A stretch of 64,000 nt of DNA, from positions 23,301,339 through 23,365,338 of the forward strand of contig CM055898.1 of the NCBI GenBank assembly GCA_029582155.1. Direction: 5' to 3'. The translations under genes and the position numbers were made by a program. The notes beneath the pieces were generated by a model. It was not told where the DNA came from. It did no database searches and was given only the letters and a program-made list of their open reading frames with translations. This DNA is from Panopea generosa (lineage: Eukaryota; Mollusca; Bivalvia; Adapedonta; Hiatellidae). Positions 21,889-35,360 of the stretch are shown here, one piece after another. Numbering within the stretch: position 1 is the first letter of the stretch; every line of letters starts with the position of its first letter.

Positions 21889-24800
21889 ATGTTTTTTTCT
21901 GCATATTTGGACCAACAGAGGACTATCTATGGGAATAAGGCACTTTTAGAACCATTGGTAATGTATCCAGTGTTCCAGAAGTGCATGTCTCTATATGTAG
22001 AACAGTACAAAATTAATTGGTGTGTGAGACGTAATAGCCTCATGATACAAAATAGTATGTATGTGTTACCCTCCGTTAGCCAAACCATGATACATAATAG
22101 TATGTATGTGTTACCCTCCGTTAGCCAAGCCATGATACATAATAATATGTATGTGTTACCCTCCGTTAGCCAAGCCATGATAAATAATAGTATGTATGTG
22201 CTACCCTCCGTTAGCCCAGCCATGATACATAATAGTATGTATGTGTTACCCTCCGTTAGCCCAGCCATGATACATAATAGTATGTACGTGTTACCCTCCG
22301 TTAGCCCAGCCATGATAAATAATAGTATGTATGTGTTACCTTCCGTTAGCCAAACCATGATACATAACAGTATGTATGTGTTACCCTCCGTTAGCCAAGT
22401 CATGATACATAATAGTATGTATGTGTTACCCTCAGTTAACCCAGCCATGATACATAATAGTATGTATGTGTTACCCTCCGTTAGCCCAGCCATGATACAT
22501 AACAGTATGTATGTGTTACCTTCCGTTAGCCAAGCCATGATACATAACAGTATGTATGTGTTACCCTCCGTTAGCCAAGTCATGATACATAATAGTATGT
22601 ACGTGTTACCCTAAGTCAACCCAGCCATGATACAAAATAGTATGTATGTGTTACACTCCGTTAGCCCAACCATGATACATAATAGTATGTATGTGTTACC
22701 CTCCGTTAGCCAAGTCATGATACATAATAGTATGTATGTGTTACCCTCCGTAAGCCCAGCCATGATACATAATAGAAGGTATGTGTTACCCTCCGTTAGA
22801 CCAGCCATGATACATAATAGACTGTACGTGTTACCCTCCGTTAGCCCAGCCATGATACATAACAGTATGTACGTGTTACCCTCCGTTAGCCCAGCAATGA
22901 TACATAATAGTATGTTTGTGTTACCCTCCGTTAGCCCAGCCATGATATGTAATAGTATGTATGTGTTACCCTCCGTTAGCCCAGCCATGATACATAATAG
23001 TATGTACGTGTTACCCTCCGTTAGCCAAGCCATGATACATAATAGTATGTATGTGTTACCCTCCGTTAGCCCAGCCATGATACATAATAGTGTGTATGAT
23101 TTACCCTTTGTTAGCCCAGCCATGATACATAATAGTATGTATGTGTTACTCTCCGTTAGCCCAGCAATGAAACATAATAGTATGTTTGTGTTACCCTCCG
23201 TTAGCCTAGCCATGATACATAATAGTATGTATGTTTTACCCTTCGTTAGCCCAGCCATGATACATAACAGTATGTACGTGTTACCCTCCGTTAGCCAAGT
23301 CATGATACATAATAGTATGTACGTGTTACCCTCCGTTAGCCCAGCCATGATACATAACAGTATGTACGTGTTACACTCCGTTAACCCAGCCATGATACAT
23401 AATAGTATGTACGTGTTACCCTCAGTTAGCCCAGCCATGATACATAACAGTATGTATGTGTTACCCTCCATTAGCCCAGCAATGATACATAATAGTATGT
23501 ATGTGTTACCCTCCGTTAGCCCAGCCATGATACATAATAGCATGTATGTGTTACCCTCCATTAGCCCAGCAATGATACATAATAGTATGTATGTGTTATC
23601 CTCGGTTAGCCCAGCCATGATACATAATAGCATGTATGTGTTACTCTCCGTTAGCCCAGCCATGATACCTAATAGTATGTACGTGTTACCCTCCGTTAGC
23701 CAAGCCATGATACATAATAGTATGTATGTGTTACCCTCCGTTATCCCAGCCATGATACATAACAGTATGTACGTGTTACCCTCCGTTAGCCCAGCAATGA
23801 TACATAACAGTATGTATGTGTTACCCTCCGTTAGCCCAACCATGATACATAATAGTATGTACGTGTTACCCTCCGTTAGCCCAGCCATGATACATAATAG
23901 TACGTACGTGTTACCCTCCGTTAGCCCAGCCATGATACATAACAGTATGTACGTGTTACCCTTCGTTAGCCCAGCAATGATACATAATAGTATGTATGCG
24001 TTACCCTCCGTAAGCCCAGCCATGATACATAATAGTATGTACGTGTTACCCTCCGTAAGCCCAGCAATGATACATAATAGCATGTATGTGTTACCCTCCG
24101 TTAGCCCAGTCATGATACATAATAGTATATATGTGTTACCCTCCGTTAGCCCAGCCTTGATACATAATAGCATGTATGTGTTACCCTCCGTTAGCCCAGC
24201 CATGATACATAATAGTATGTATGTGTTACCCTTCGTTAGCCCAGCCATGATACATAATAGCATGTATGTGTTACCCTCCGTTAGCCCAGCCATGATACAT
24301 AATAGCATGTATGTGTTACCCTCCGTTAGCCCAGCCATGATACATAATAGTATGTATGTGTTACCCTTCAGTAGCCCAGCCATGATACATAATAGCATGT
24401 ATGTGTTACCCTCCGTTAGCCCAGTCATGATACATAATAGTATGTATGTGTTACCCTCCGTCAGCCCAGCCATGATACATAATAGTATGTATGTGTTACC
24501 CTCCGTCAGCCCAGCCATGATACATAATAGCACGTATGTGTTACCCTCCGTTAGCCCAGCCATGATACATAATAGCATGTATGTGTTACCCTCCGTTAGC
24601 CCAGTCATAATACATAATAGTATGTATGTGTTACCCTCCGTTAGCCCAGCCTTGATACATAATAGTATGTATGTGTTATCCTCCGTAAGCCTAGTCATGA
24701 TACATAATAGCATGTATGTGTTACCCTCCGTTAGCCAAGCCATGATACATAATAGTATGTACGTGTTACCCTCCGTTAGCCCAGTCATGATACATAATAG

Positions 24801-26070
24801 TAAGTATGTGTTACCCTCCGTTAGCCCAGCCATGATACATAATAGCATGTATGTGTTACCCTCCGTTAGCCCAGCCATGATACATAATAGTATGTACGTG
24901 TTACCCTCCGTTAGCCCAGTCATGATACATAATAGTATGTACATGTTACCCTCCGTTAGCCCAGCCATGATACATAATAGTATGTATGTGTTACCCTCCG
25001 TTAGCCCAGCCATGATACATAACAGTATGTACGTGTTACCCTCCGTTAGCCCAGCCATGATACATAATAGTATGTACGTGTTACCCTTCGTTAGCCCAGC
25101 CATGATACATAATAGTATGTACGTGTTACCCTCCGTTAGCCCAGCCATTATACATAATAGCATGTACGTGTTACCCTCCGTTAGCCCAGCAATGATACAT
25201 AATAGTATGTACGTGTTACCTTCCGTTAGCCCAGCAATGATACATAATAGTATGTATGTGTTACCCTCCGTTAGCCAAGCCATGATACATAATAGTATTT
25301 ATGTGTTACCCTCCGTTAGCCCAGCCATGATACATAATAGTATGTATGTGTTACCCTCCGTAAGCCCAGCCATGATACATAATAGTATGTATATGTTACC
25401 CTCCGTAAGTCCAGCCATGAAACATTATTGTATGTATGTGTTGTCCTCCGTTAGCCTAGTCATGATACATAATAGTATGTATGTGTTACCCTCCCTAAGC
25501 CCAGCCATGATACATAATAGCATGTATGTGTTACCCTCCGTTAGCCTAGTAATGATACATTATTGTATGTATGTGTTACCCTCCGTTAGCCCAGCCTTGA
25601 TACATAATAGTATGTATGTGTTACCCTCCGTTAGCCCAGCCTTGATACATAATAGTATGTATGTGTTACCCTCCGTTAGCCTAGTAATGATACATTATTG
25701 TATGTATGTGTTACCCTCCGTTAGCCCAGCCATGATACATAATAGTATGTATGTGTTACCCTCCGTTAGCCCAGCCTTGATACATAATAGTATGTATGTG
25801 TTACCCTCCGTCAGCCCAGCCATGATATATAATAGTATGTATGTGTTATCCTCCGTTAGCCTAGTCATGATACATAATAGTATGTATGTGTTACCCTCCG
25901 TCAGCCCAGCCTTGATACATAATAGTATGTATGTGTTACCCTCCGTTAGCCTAGTCATGATACATAATAGTATGTATGTGTTACCCTCCGTCAGCCCAGC
26001 CATGATTGATTTCTCTTGGTTCGGCATATATATCTACTTTTTAATTTCAGCACAAAGGCTTCATGAATAA
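21889..26070 (+). other. Possible coding frame through the 45-bp array (unproven)
   Basis: About 50 non-repeat codons (21889-22041) lead in frame into the array. A single TAA near 22612 breaks it, and after 22627 it runs 1,147 codons to a TAA at 26070, including 22 non-repeat codons at the end. An acceptor-like T-rich tract ending CAACAG lies at about 21890-21915 and another (TTTTTAATTTCAG) at 26037-26049. The repeated 15-mer is rich in Met, Ser, Val, Pro and Tyr and resembles no domain I know. It could be a low-complexity structural protein, a transcribed satellite, or only a consequence of the 45-bp period. Confidence 0.2.
22042..26004 (+). repeat. 45-bp tandem array, about 88 copies, open on both strands
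   Basis: The unit encodes MIHNSMYVLPSVSPA when read on the plus strand and carries words such as TGTTACCCTCCGTTAGC. Every unit is exactly 45 bp, with no length change across almost 4 kb, although single-base variants are common. Because 45 is a multiple of three, one plus frame is open from 21889 to 26070 except for a TAA near 22612-22614, and a minus frame is open from 25283 to 22611. Frequent variants include silent ones on the plus frame (AAT/AAC, AGT/AGC, TAT/TAC, GTT/GTA/GTC, GCC/GCA) and replacing ones (CCA/CAA, GCC/GTC). A satellite is the default reading; see the plus-strand open frame for the coding alternative. Confidence 0.97.
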
Positions 26071-26289
26071 GGGGATATAGTTCCTGTCAAGGCTGGTATT
26101 TGAAGACAGAAGATGTTTGTCCGATTGGTCCGAATTTCCAACATCCAACGTCGTGATCATTGACTGTCCCCTGCTAGTAAGCAGGCAAGTCGTGGTTTTT
26201 AAAAATAAGACTTACAAAGAGGAAAGTTGATTAAATCACGTTTATGTCATATGAATTGACCAATACTTGGGTATGGAATATGTCAGTAA

Positions 26290-27480
26290 ATCTTTCATTA
26301 CGAGACATTCATTTTGATTATTGGAGGCATAGTGCCGCCATCTGAAAAAGGAAGTTCTTCCGTTGGGTAGTTGTATAATGGCGGTTATAAATTTGGGTAT
26401 GAATACATGATTTCGAAAGTCTACTTTCACATTGTCAACAGTGTACACACTGAACAGAAAATCAAAATTTCTTATATGACACATGGCCCCTACTGTTCTC
26501 ATAATAATTATATTGGTAGTGCAGGGGCTGACAAACAGTAAAATGTAGGTTTCACTTCTTTTATTTGGGTCTTTTTATGATTGACAAGCCTTCAAACTTG
26601 TATTATTTACTAAATAATAAAAACAAATAATCAATGGTGGGGTTATACCGTGACCGTTAACCATTCCCTACCTACTTTGAGTGGGAAACAAATGTGTTCA
26701 GTGGTGAACTGAACGATGTACTATGACATCTCACAACGGGATTCATGAACGTTGTGCACAGTTAAGTCACTTCTATTTTTAGTGTTATTCGAATCTATTT
26801 CCTTCTTGTGAAAACCATTAAACATGTTGAAAGTCAGAATTGAAAGAGCAAAATGAGAAGAAAATTAAAATAGCGAATGCATTAGTATGTACCAAAGTCA
26901 AACTTTCAAAAACAACAGCTGAATGTCTTATATATGAAGAAGAAAACGCTAATTTGAAGAAGAAAATTTGAATAATATCACAAGAGAAATTGGATTTAGT
27001 TGATGAAGTTCTAAAAAACGACAGCGTCAAAAGATAAGGTTGACTCATAAATAAACGATACATTGGAAGGTATAGAAACAAAAATTAAAACAGTGACCTG
27101 AAGGCTGTACTAGTTGTCAGTGAACTTAACGCACATTTTTCTTATAAAAGGCGACTCAGAAGAGTTTTGTGTAACACGTGTCTTATGTCATACAAACTTA
27201 AACACAACATTTGCTGTTGTTATGATGCAAATACCAAGTCTAATCTGTAGTCTGACGGACTTAAAAGGTCACCAAATAGTATCATGCACAAAATGTTAAG
27301 CTGGAACTGATATGTATGAAATAACAATATTCATATTTAAGATGTTTGTTATATATTTTACGAATATAACTGATTCAATTTAAATATATCTTTAAATATG
27401 CTTAAAATGATATGTATCATGCATTAAGGTCATTGGGTTGTTAAAGGTCAACTAGTTAAATATTAGGGAGGAAACTTTTC
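26290..27480 (-). repeat. Dispersed repeat, copy B (inverted)
   Basis: The reverse complement matches 1729-1873 and then, without interruption, 3240-4540. About 1.37 kb present in copy A (1874-3240, including the 22-bp minisatellite) is absent here. Short open frames on the minus strand in copy B (SVYTVDNVKVDFRNH) resemble one on the plus strand in copy A, reflecting DNA homology rather than proven coding. Confidence 0.82.
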
Positions 27481-28134
27481 AAAATATGTCATATTCTTTT
27501 ATTATATTTTATTATAGGATATTAATCAAAATAATGTGATACGTTTGTTTAATATCATCATACTCAGAAAGATTTGCTGTATTTTTTGTTATTGATGGGT
27601 ATATTAATATATACATAGCTGGAATGAACTTGACCTTACATGCCTTTCTTCCGTATTTTGTACAAAATGCAGCTGCATACAATTTTATAGATGTGCTGTA
27701 TGTAGCAAACGCTTTAGAGGTTATGCTTCTATGCATGTAGGGGATATTAAGACAATGACTATGGCATAAGGTCTGTCCAATAGCATTACAGCAGTGTATT
27801 GCAATAACAGTTAAGCTTCACCACTAACTGCCTAGCACATTGAATGTCCTGGTCCTCAAAATATTTGTATAATCAGGTTGGTAGCAGTAATATAAAACAC
27901 TACCTGATGTTTGGCAAATCTTACGAGAACTCTCATATTTAACATTGAGTCTGATTTGTTTTGATATTGTAAAATATGACTATTAATCAATATATCATAA
28001 GCATAAAATATAATTTAATATGGTCCATATCATTGTAACCTCTGTAGCAAGCAAAGCCCTAAATTACTTGATGTAGGATGCAATTACTAGTATATAAAAT
28101 ATAGAGCTGGGACACTTTTTAATATAGAATAATT
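27481..28134. other. AT-rich spacer before the 44-bp satellite
   Basis: No gene or repeat recognised. The 74-codon minus frame at 27512-27736 has no support. Confidence 0.6.
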
Positions 28135-31100
28135 AGATTGGGGAAAAAAACTTTTACAGAGTGCTTAATAACTATAACCCAAAGTGACTGTATCAATTTA
28201 CAGAGTGCTTAATAACTGTGACAGTATCCATTTACAGAGTGCTAAATAAATATTACCCGAAGTGACCATATCCATTTACAGAGTGCTAAATAACTATAAC
28301 CCAAAGTGACCGTATCCATTTACAGAGTGCTTAATAACTGTGACAGTATCCATTTACAGAGTGCTAAATAACTATTACCCGAAGTGACCGTATACATTTA
28401 CAGAGTGCTTAATAACTATTACCCGAAGTGACCGTATACATTTACAGAGTGCTAAATAGCTATTACCCGAAGTGACTGTATCCATTTACAGAGTGCTTAA
28501 TAACTAATACCCGAAGTGACCGTATCCATTTACAGAGCGCTTAATAACTATTACCCGAATTGATCGTATCCATTTACAGAGCGCTTAATAACTATTACTC
28601 AAAGTGACCGTATCCATTTTCTGAGTGCTTAATAACTTTTACCTGAAGTGACCATATCCATTTATAGAGTGCTAAATAACTATAACCCAAAGTGACCATA
28701 TCCATTCACAGAGTACTTAATAACTATTACCCGAAGTGACCGTACCATTCACAGAGTGATTAATAACTATTACCCGAAGTGACATTATCCATTGACAGAG
28801 TGCTTAATAACTATTACCCCAAGTGACATTATCCATTTACAGAGTGCTTAATAACTATCACCCGAATTGACCATATCCATTGACAGAGTGCTTAATAAAT
28901 ATTACCCGAAGTGACAATATCCATTTACAGAGTGCTAAATAACTATAACCCGAAGTGACTAAATCCATTCACAGAGTACTTAATAACTATTACCCGAAGT
29001 GACCGTACCATTCACAGAGTGATTAATAACTATTACCCGAAGTGACATTATCCATTGACAGAGTGCTTAATAACTATTACCCCAAGTGACATTATCCATT
29101 TACAGAGTGCTTAATAACTATCACCCGAATTGACCATATCCATTGACAGAGTGCTTAATAAATATTACCCGAAGTGACAATATCCATTTACAGAGTGCTA
29201 AATAACTATAACCCGAAGTGACCAAATCCATTCACAGAGTACTTAATAACTCTTACACGAAGTGACCGTACCATTCACAGAGTGATTACTAACTATTGTC
29301 CGAAGTGACCATATCCATTGACAGAGTGCTTAATAACTATTACCCGAAGTGACATTATCCATTTACAGAGTGCTTAATAACTATCACCCGAATTGACCAT
29401 ATCCATTGACAGAGTGCTTAATAACTATTACTGGAAGTGAACATATCCATTGACAGAGTGCTTAATAACTATTACCCGAAGTGACCATATCCATTGACAG
29501 AGTGCTAAATAACTATAACCCGAAGTGACCAAATCCATTCACAGAGTACTTAATAACTATTACCCGAAGTGACCGTACCATTCACAGAGTGATTAATAAC
29601 TATTGCCCGAAGTGACCATATCCATTGACAAAGTGCTTTATAACTATTACCCGAAGTGACATTATCCATTTACAGAGTGCTTAATTACTATAACCCGAAT
29701 TGACCATATTCATTGACAGAGTGCTTAATAACTATTACCCGAAGTGACCGTATACATTTACAGAGTGCTTAATAACTATTACCCGAAGTGACCGTATACA
29801 TTTACAGAGAGCTAAATAGCTATTACCCGAAGTGACTGTATCCATTTACAGAGTGCTTAATAACTAATACCAGATGTGACCGTATCCATTTACAGAGCGC
29901 TTAATAACTATTACCCGAATTGATCGTATCCATTTGCAGAGCGCTTAATAACTATTACCCAAAGTGACCGTATCCATTTTCTGAGTGCTTAATAACTTTT
30001 ACCTGAAGTGACCATATCCATTTATAGAGTGCTAAATAACTATAACCCAAAGTGACCATATCCATTCACAGAGTACTTAATAACTATTACCCGAAGTGAC
30101 CGTACCATTCACAGAGTGATTAATAACTATTACCCGAAGTGAAATTATCCATTTACAGAGTGCTTAATAACTATCACTCGAATTGACCATATCCATTGAC
30201 AGAGTGCTTAATAAATATTACCCGAAGTGACCATATCCATTTACAGAGTGCTAAATAACTATAACCCGAAGTGACCAAATCCATTCACAGAGTACTTAAT
30301 AACTATTACCCGAAGTGACCGTACCATTCACAGAGTGATTACTAACTATTGCCCGAAGTGACCATATCCATTGGCAGAGTGCTTAATAACTATTACCCGA
30401 AGTGACATTATCCATTTACAGAGTGCTTAATAACTATCACCCGAATTGACAATATCCATTGACAGAGTGCTTAATAACTATTACCGGAAGTGAACATATC
30501 CATTGACAGAGTGCTTAATAACTATTACCCGAAGTGACCATATCCATTGACAGAGTGCTAAATAACTATAACCCGAAGTGACCAAATCCATTCACAGAGT
30601 ACTTAATAACTATTACCCGAAGTGACCGTACCATTCACAGAGTGATTAATAACTATTACCCGAAGTGACCATATCCATTGACAGAGTGCTTAATAACTAT
30701 TACTCGAAGTGACATTATCCATTTACAGAGTGCTTAATAACTATCACCCGAATTGACCATATTCATTGACAGAGTGCTTAATAACTATTACCCGAAGTGA
30801 ACATATCCATTGACAGAGTGCTTAATAACTATTACCCGAAGTGACCATATCCATTGACAGAGTGCTTAATAACTATCACCCGAATTGACCATATCCATTG
30901 ACAGAGTGCTTAATAACTATAACCCGAAGTGAACATATCCATTTACAGAGTGCTTAATAACTATTACCCGAAGTGACCATATCCATTGACAGAGTGCTTA
31001 ATAACTTTCACCCGAATTAACCATATCCATTTACAGAGTGCTTAATAACTATTACCCGAAGTTACATTATCCATTTACAGAGTGCTTAATAACTATTACC

Positions 31101-33790
31101 CGAAGTGACAGTAGCCATTTACAGAGTGCTTAATAACTATTACCCGAAGTGATATTATCCTTTTACAAAGTGTTTAATAACTATCACCCGAATTGACCAT
31201 ATCCATTTACAGAGTGCTTAATAACTATAAACCGAAGTGGCCGTATCCATTTACAGAGTGATTAATAACTGTGACAGTATCCATTTACAGAGTGCTAAAT
31301 AACTATTACCCGAAGTGACATTATCCATTTACAGAGTGCTTAATAACTATAACCAGAAGTGACCGTATCCATTTACAGAGCGCTTAATAACTATTACCCG
31401 AAGTGACCATATCCATTTACAGAGTGCTTAATAACTTTGACCTGAAGTGACCATATCCATTTACAGAGTGCTTAATAACTATAACCCGAATTGACCGTAA
31501 CCATTCAAAGAGTGCTTAATAAATATTACCCGAAGTGACCATATCCATTTTCAGAGTGCTAAATAACTATTACCTGAAGTGACATTATCCATTTACAGAG
31601 TGCTAAATAACTATTGCCCTAAGTGACCGTATCCATTTACAGAATGCTTAATAACTATTACCCGAAGTAACCGTATCCATTTACAGAGCGCTTAATAACT
31701 ATTACCCGAAGTGACCGTATCCATTCACAGAGTGCTAAATAGCTATAACCCGAAGTGACAGTATCCATTTACAGAGTGCTTAATAACAGTTACCCGAAGT
31801 GACCGTATCCATTTACATAGTGCTAAATAACTGTGACAGTATCCATTTACAGAGTGCTTAATAACTATTACCTGAAGTGACATTATCCATTTACAGAGTG
31901 CTTAATAACTATTACCCTAAGTGACCGTATCCATTTACAGAATGCTTAATAACTATTACCCGAAGTAACCGTATCCATTTACAGAGCGCTTAATAACTAT
32001 TACCCGAAGTGACCGTATCCATTCACAGAGTGCTAAATAGCTATTACCCGAAGTGACAGTATCCATTTACAGAGTGCTTAATAACAGTTACCCGAAGTGA
32101 CCGTATCCATTTACAGAGTGCTTAATAACTATAACCCGAAGTGACCGTATCTATTTACAGAGTGCTTAATAACTATTACCCGAATTAACCATATCCATTG
32201 ACAGAGTGCTTAATAACTATAACCCGAAGTGACCGTAACCATTCACAGATTGCTTAATAATGTTAACCGAAGACACCATATCCATTTACAGAGTGCTAAA
32301 TAACTATAACCCGAAGTGACCGTATCCATTTACAGAGTGCTTAATAACTATTTCCCGAATTAACCATATCCATTAACAGAGTGCTTAACAACTATAACCC
32401 GAAATGACCGTAACCATTCACAGAGTGCTTAATAATGTTTACCGAAGAGACCATAGCCATTCACATAGTGCTTAATAACTATTACCCGAAGTGACCGTAT
32501 CCATATACAGAGTGCTTAATAACTATTACCCGAAGTGACCGTATCCATTTACAGAGTGCTTAATAACTATTAACCGAAGTGACCATATCCATTTACAGAA
32601 TGCTTAATAACTATTACCCGAAGTGACCGTATCCATTTTACAGAGTGCTTAATAACTATTTACAGAGTACTTAATAACTATTACCCGAAGTGACCGTATC
32701 CATTTACAGAGTGCTAAATAACTATTACCCGAAGTTATCATATCCATTTACATAGTGTTTAATAACTATTACCCGAAGTGACCGTATCCATATACAGAGT
32801 GCTTAATAACTATTACCCGAAGTGACCGTATCCATTTACAGAGTGCTTAATAACTATTAACCGAAGTGACCATATCCATTTACAGAATGCTTAATAACTA
32901 TTACCCGAAGTGACCGTATCCATTTTACAAAGTGCTTAATAACTATTTACAGAGTACTTAATAACTATTACCCGAAGTGACCATATCAATTTACAGAGTG
33001 CTTAATAATTATAACCCGAAGTGACCATATCCATTGACAGAGTACTTAATAACTATTACCCGAAGTGACCATATCCATTTACAGAAGGCTTAAAAACTAT
33101 TACCCGAAGGGACCGTATCCATTTACAGTGTGCTTAATAACTATTACCCGAAGTGATCATATCCATTTACAGAGTGCTTAAAAACTATTACCCGAAGTGA
33201 CCGTAACCGTTCACAGAGTGCTTAATAGCGGTGACAGTATCCATTTACAGAATGCTTAATAATTATTACCTGAAGTGACCATATCCATTCACAGAGCGCT
33301 AAATTACTATTACCCGAAGTGACTGTATCCATTTACAGAGTGCTTAATAATTATTAACCTAAATGATTGTAACTATTGACAAAGCGCTTAATAATTATTA
33401 CCCGAATTGACCGTAACAGTTCACAGAGTGCTTAATAACTGTGACAGTATCCATTTACAGAATGCTGAATAACTATTACCTCAAGTGACCGTAATCATTC
33501 ACAGAGCGCTAAATAACTATTACCCGAAGTGACTGTATCCATTTACAGAGTGCTTAATAATTATTACCCGAAGTGACCGTAACCATTCACAGAGTGCTAA
33601 ATAACTATTACCCGAAGTGACTGTATCCATTTACAGAGTGCTTAATAATTATTACCCGAAGTGACCGTCCTTTCACAGACCGCTAAATAACTATTACCCG
33701 AAGTGACTGTATTCATTTACAGAGCGCTTAATAACTATTATTCGAAGTGACCGTAACTATTCACAAAGCGCGTAATAAATATAATTAAAT
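28135..33790. repeat. 44-bp satellite array, about 125 copies
   Basis: The core words are CAGAGTGCTTAATAACTAT, TACCCGAAGTGACC and ATCCATTTA. Most units are 44 bp, with frequent indels: 43-bp units reading GTACCATTC, and about 33-bp units where ACTGTGACAG replaces the usual middle. Because 44 is not a multiple of three and indels are common, no long open frame exists. Units form higher-order blocks; a block starting at 28741 recurs at 29004 (263 bp, six units) almost unchanged, and larger blocks reappear to about 30700. Confidence 0.97.
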
Positions 33791-34319
33791 GCATGACTCT
33801 ATTAAAAACATAAGCGAAAATAACGTGACTTCATCACTTGTGTTACTGACTCGCATATTACACATTTAGTCTATTGGTGTACGGATGTTTCACTCGGAAT
33901 AAAAAATGTTTAATACTTCAACGAAATTAAGCGACTGCATGAATTATATTCTATTCAAATTGAAATATCTTCTATATGGTGAAGCTTACATGATTGAATT
34001 TCATTTGAATTAATAGAAAACTAGTACGCGAAAATCGAAAATCACAGTCTGCCGACCATTCGATCTATAGATAACGAATTTGAGAAAAAACTCAGAACTT
34101 GGTAAATCCGGTGGAGTTATTGAGTTCTGGAGTTATGACTCCCCCACACGTAGAAAAATGACCCTCACATAGAATTCTGACCCCTCTATAGAATAACGAC
34201 CCCCTAACCCAAACCCTAACCCTATCCCATCTAAGCTACACTTACAACATAATTATCCCCCTCCGATAGGCATCGGAGGAGAATATGGTAATGGCACCCA
34301 TCCGTGCGTGCGTCCGTGC

Positions 34320-34486
34320 GTGCGTCCGTGTAACATTTTTGTGACCGCAACTCCTCATTCATTATTGGATGGAATAGATTCAAACTTTCAGTGATTACTA
34401 CTACGGATGCGTAGATGTGCAGGAAGAGAAAAAAATTGGATTTGCTCCACCTGTTCTGGAGTAATGGCCCTTTGATACTTTTTTCT

Positions 34487-34547
<61 letters not shown>

Positions 34548-34700
34548 CAATATTTTTACCGCAACTTTTCGTTCATTATTGGATAGAATCGATTCAAACT
34601 TTCAGGGATTACTACTTCTAATGCTAAGTTGTGGAGGAAGAAACAAATCATTGATTTGCTCAACCCGTTCTGGAGTTATGGCCCTTTTTTCAAATGGAAT
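34320..34700. repeat. About 130-bp duplication around an (AT)n run
   Basis: TTCATTATTGGATGGAATAG with GATTCAAACTTTCAGTGATT at 34360-34400 recurs at 34570-34610 with few changes. Between the copies is a TA run at 34488-34545. GATTTGCTC and TTCTGGAGT follow in both copies. Confidence 0.85.
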
Positions 34701-34849
34701 CGGTGGGAGATATGGCTGTCATTCGACTGCAGCCCTTGTTTCTTTTTTCTAAGAAGTGGTCCTGACTTCCCTGGTTCCTTTAAAAACACATTATAACTTT
34801 ATATATAAGTCGTGACGGGTATCGTAACAGAAACTTGGTTAATATATTG

Positions 34850-35360
34850 TGCAATGGCTTTGACTGTTATAAAAGGGTATAATTATTGCTCAAGAAGTGT
34901 TACTTAAAAGCTCTTGAAAAGTGATAAAAATCACCCGAACCTCCAGGGGAATGACTATATTTCAATATTATACTGAAATTCGAACATCATCTTATTGTCA
35001 TGGGCGTCACAGGTCATAAAACATGGGACTTCCCCACAACAGATTTGCATATTTTATGCCTTATATTCATATAATTGTTGACTTTTTCTACTTAAAAACG
35101 CCTGAAAAGTGACAAAAATACCCAAAATCCAAAGAAAGAAGTCTCTTCAACAATATACTGAAATTTGAATAATTTCTAACGACGAGGAGCATCACAGGTA
35201 ATAAAACGACTGGGCTACCCCACACCCATTTCGCCTATTTTTGGAGGTATATATGAGTTACATATAGGTGATATAATGAAGGTTAAGGTTATTTGACATC
35301 ACTTTCAGGGGTGGCATAAAACATTGTGCTTTTCCACGTATAAATTGCCTTTTTACAATC
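34850..35360. repeat. Degenerate about 190-bp repeat, 2-3 copies
   Basis: ACTTAAAAGCTCTTGAAAAGTGA and its relative ACTTAAAAACGCCTGAAAAG, with GTCACAGGTCATAAAAC and ATCACAGGTAATAAAAC, recur at about 34900 and 35090, and partly at 35310. These are old copies. Confidence 0.6.

Noticed and set aside
22611..25283. 890-codon minus-strand frame (AGLTEGNTYILLCIM repeats)
   Set aside because: A mirror effect of the 45-bp period. Its common variants are mostly amino-acid changing, and stops occur outside this interval; the plus frame is the better coding candidate, itself unproven.
34205..34235. Interstitial telomere repeat (CCCTAACCC)
   Set aside because: Only two or three imperfect units, beside the GACCCC motif array; too short to claim a telomeric origin.
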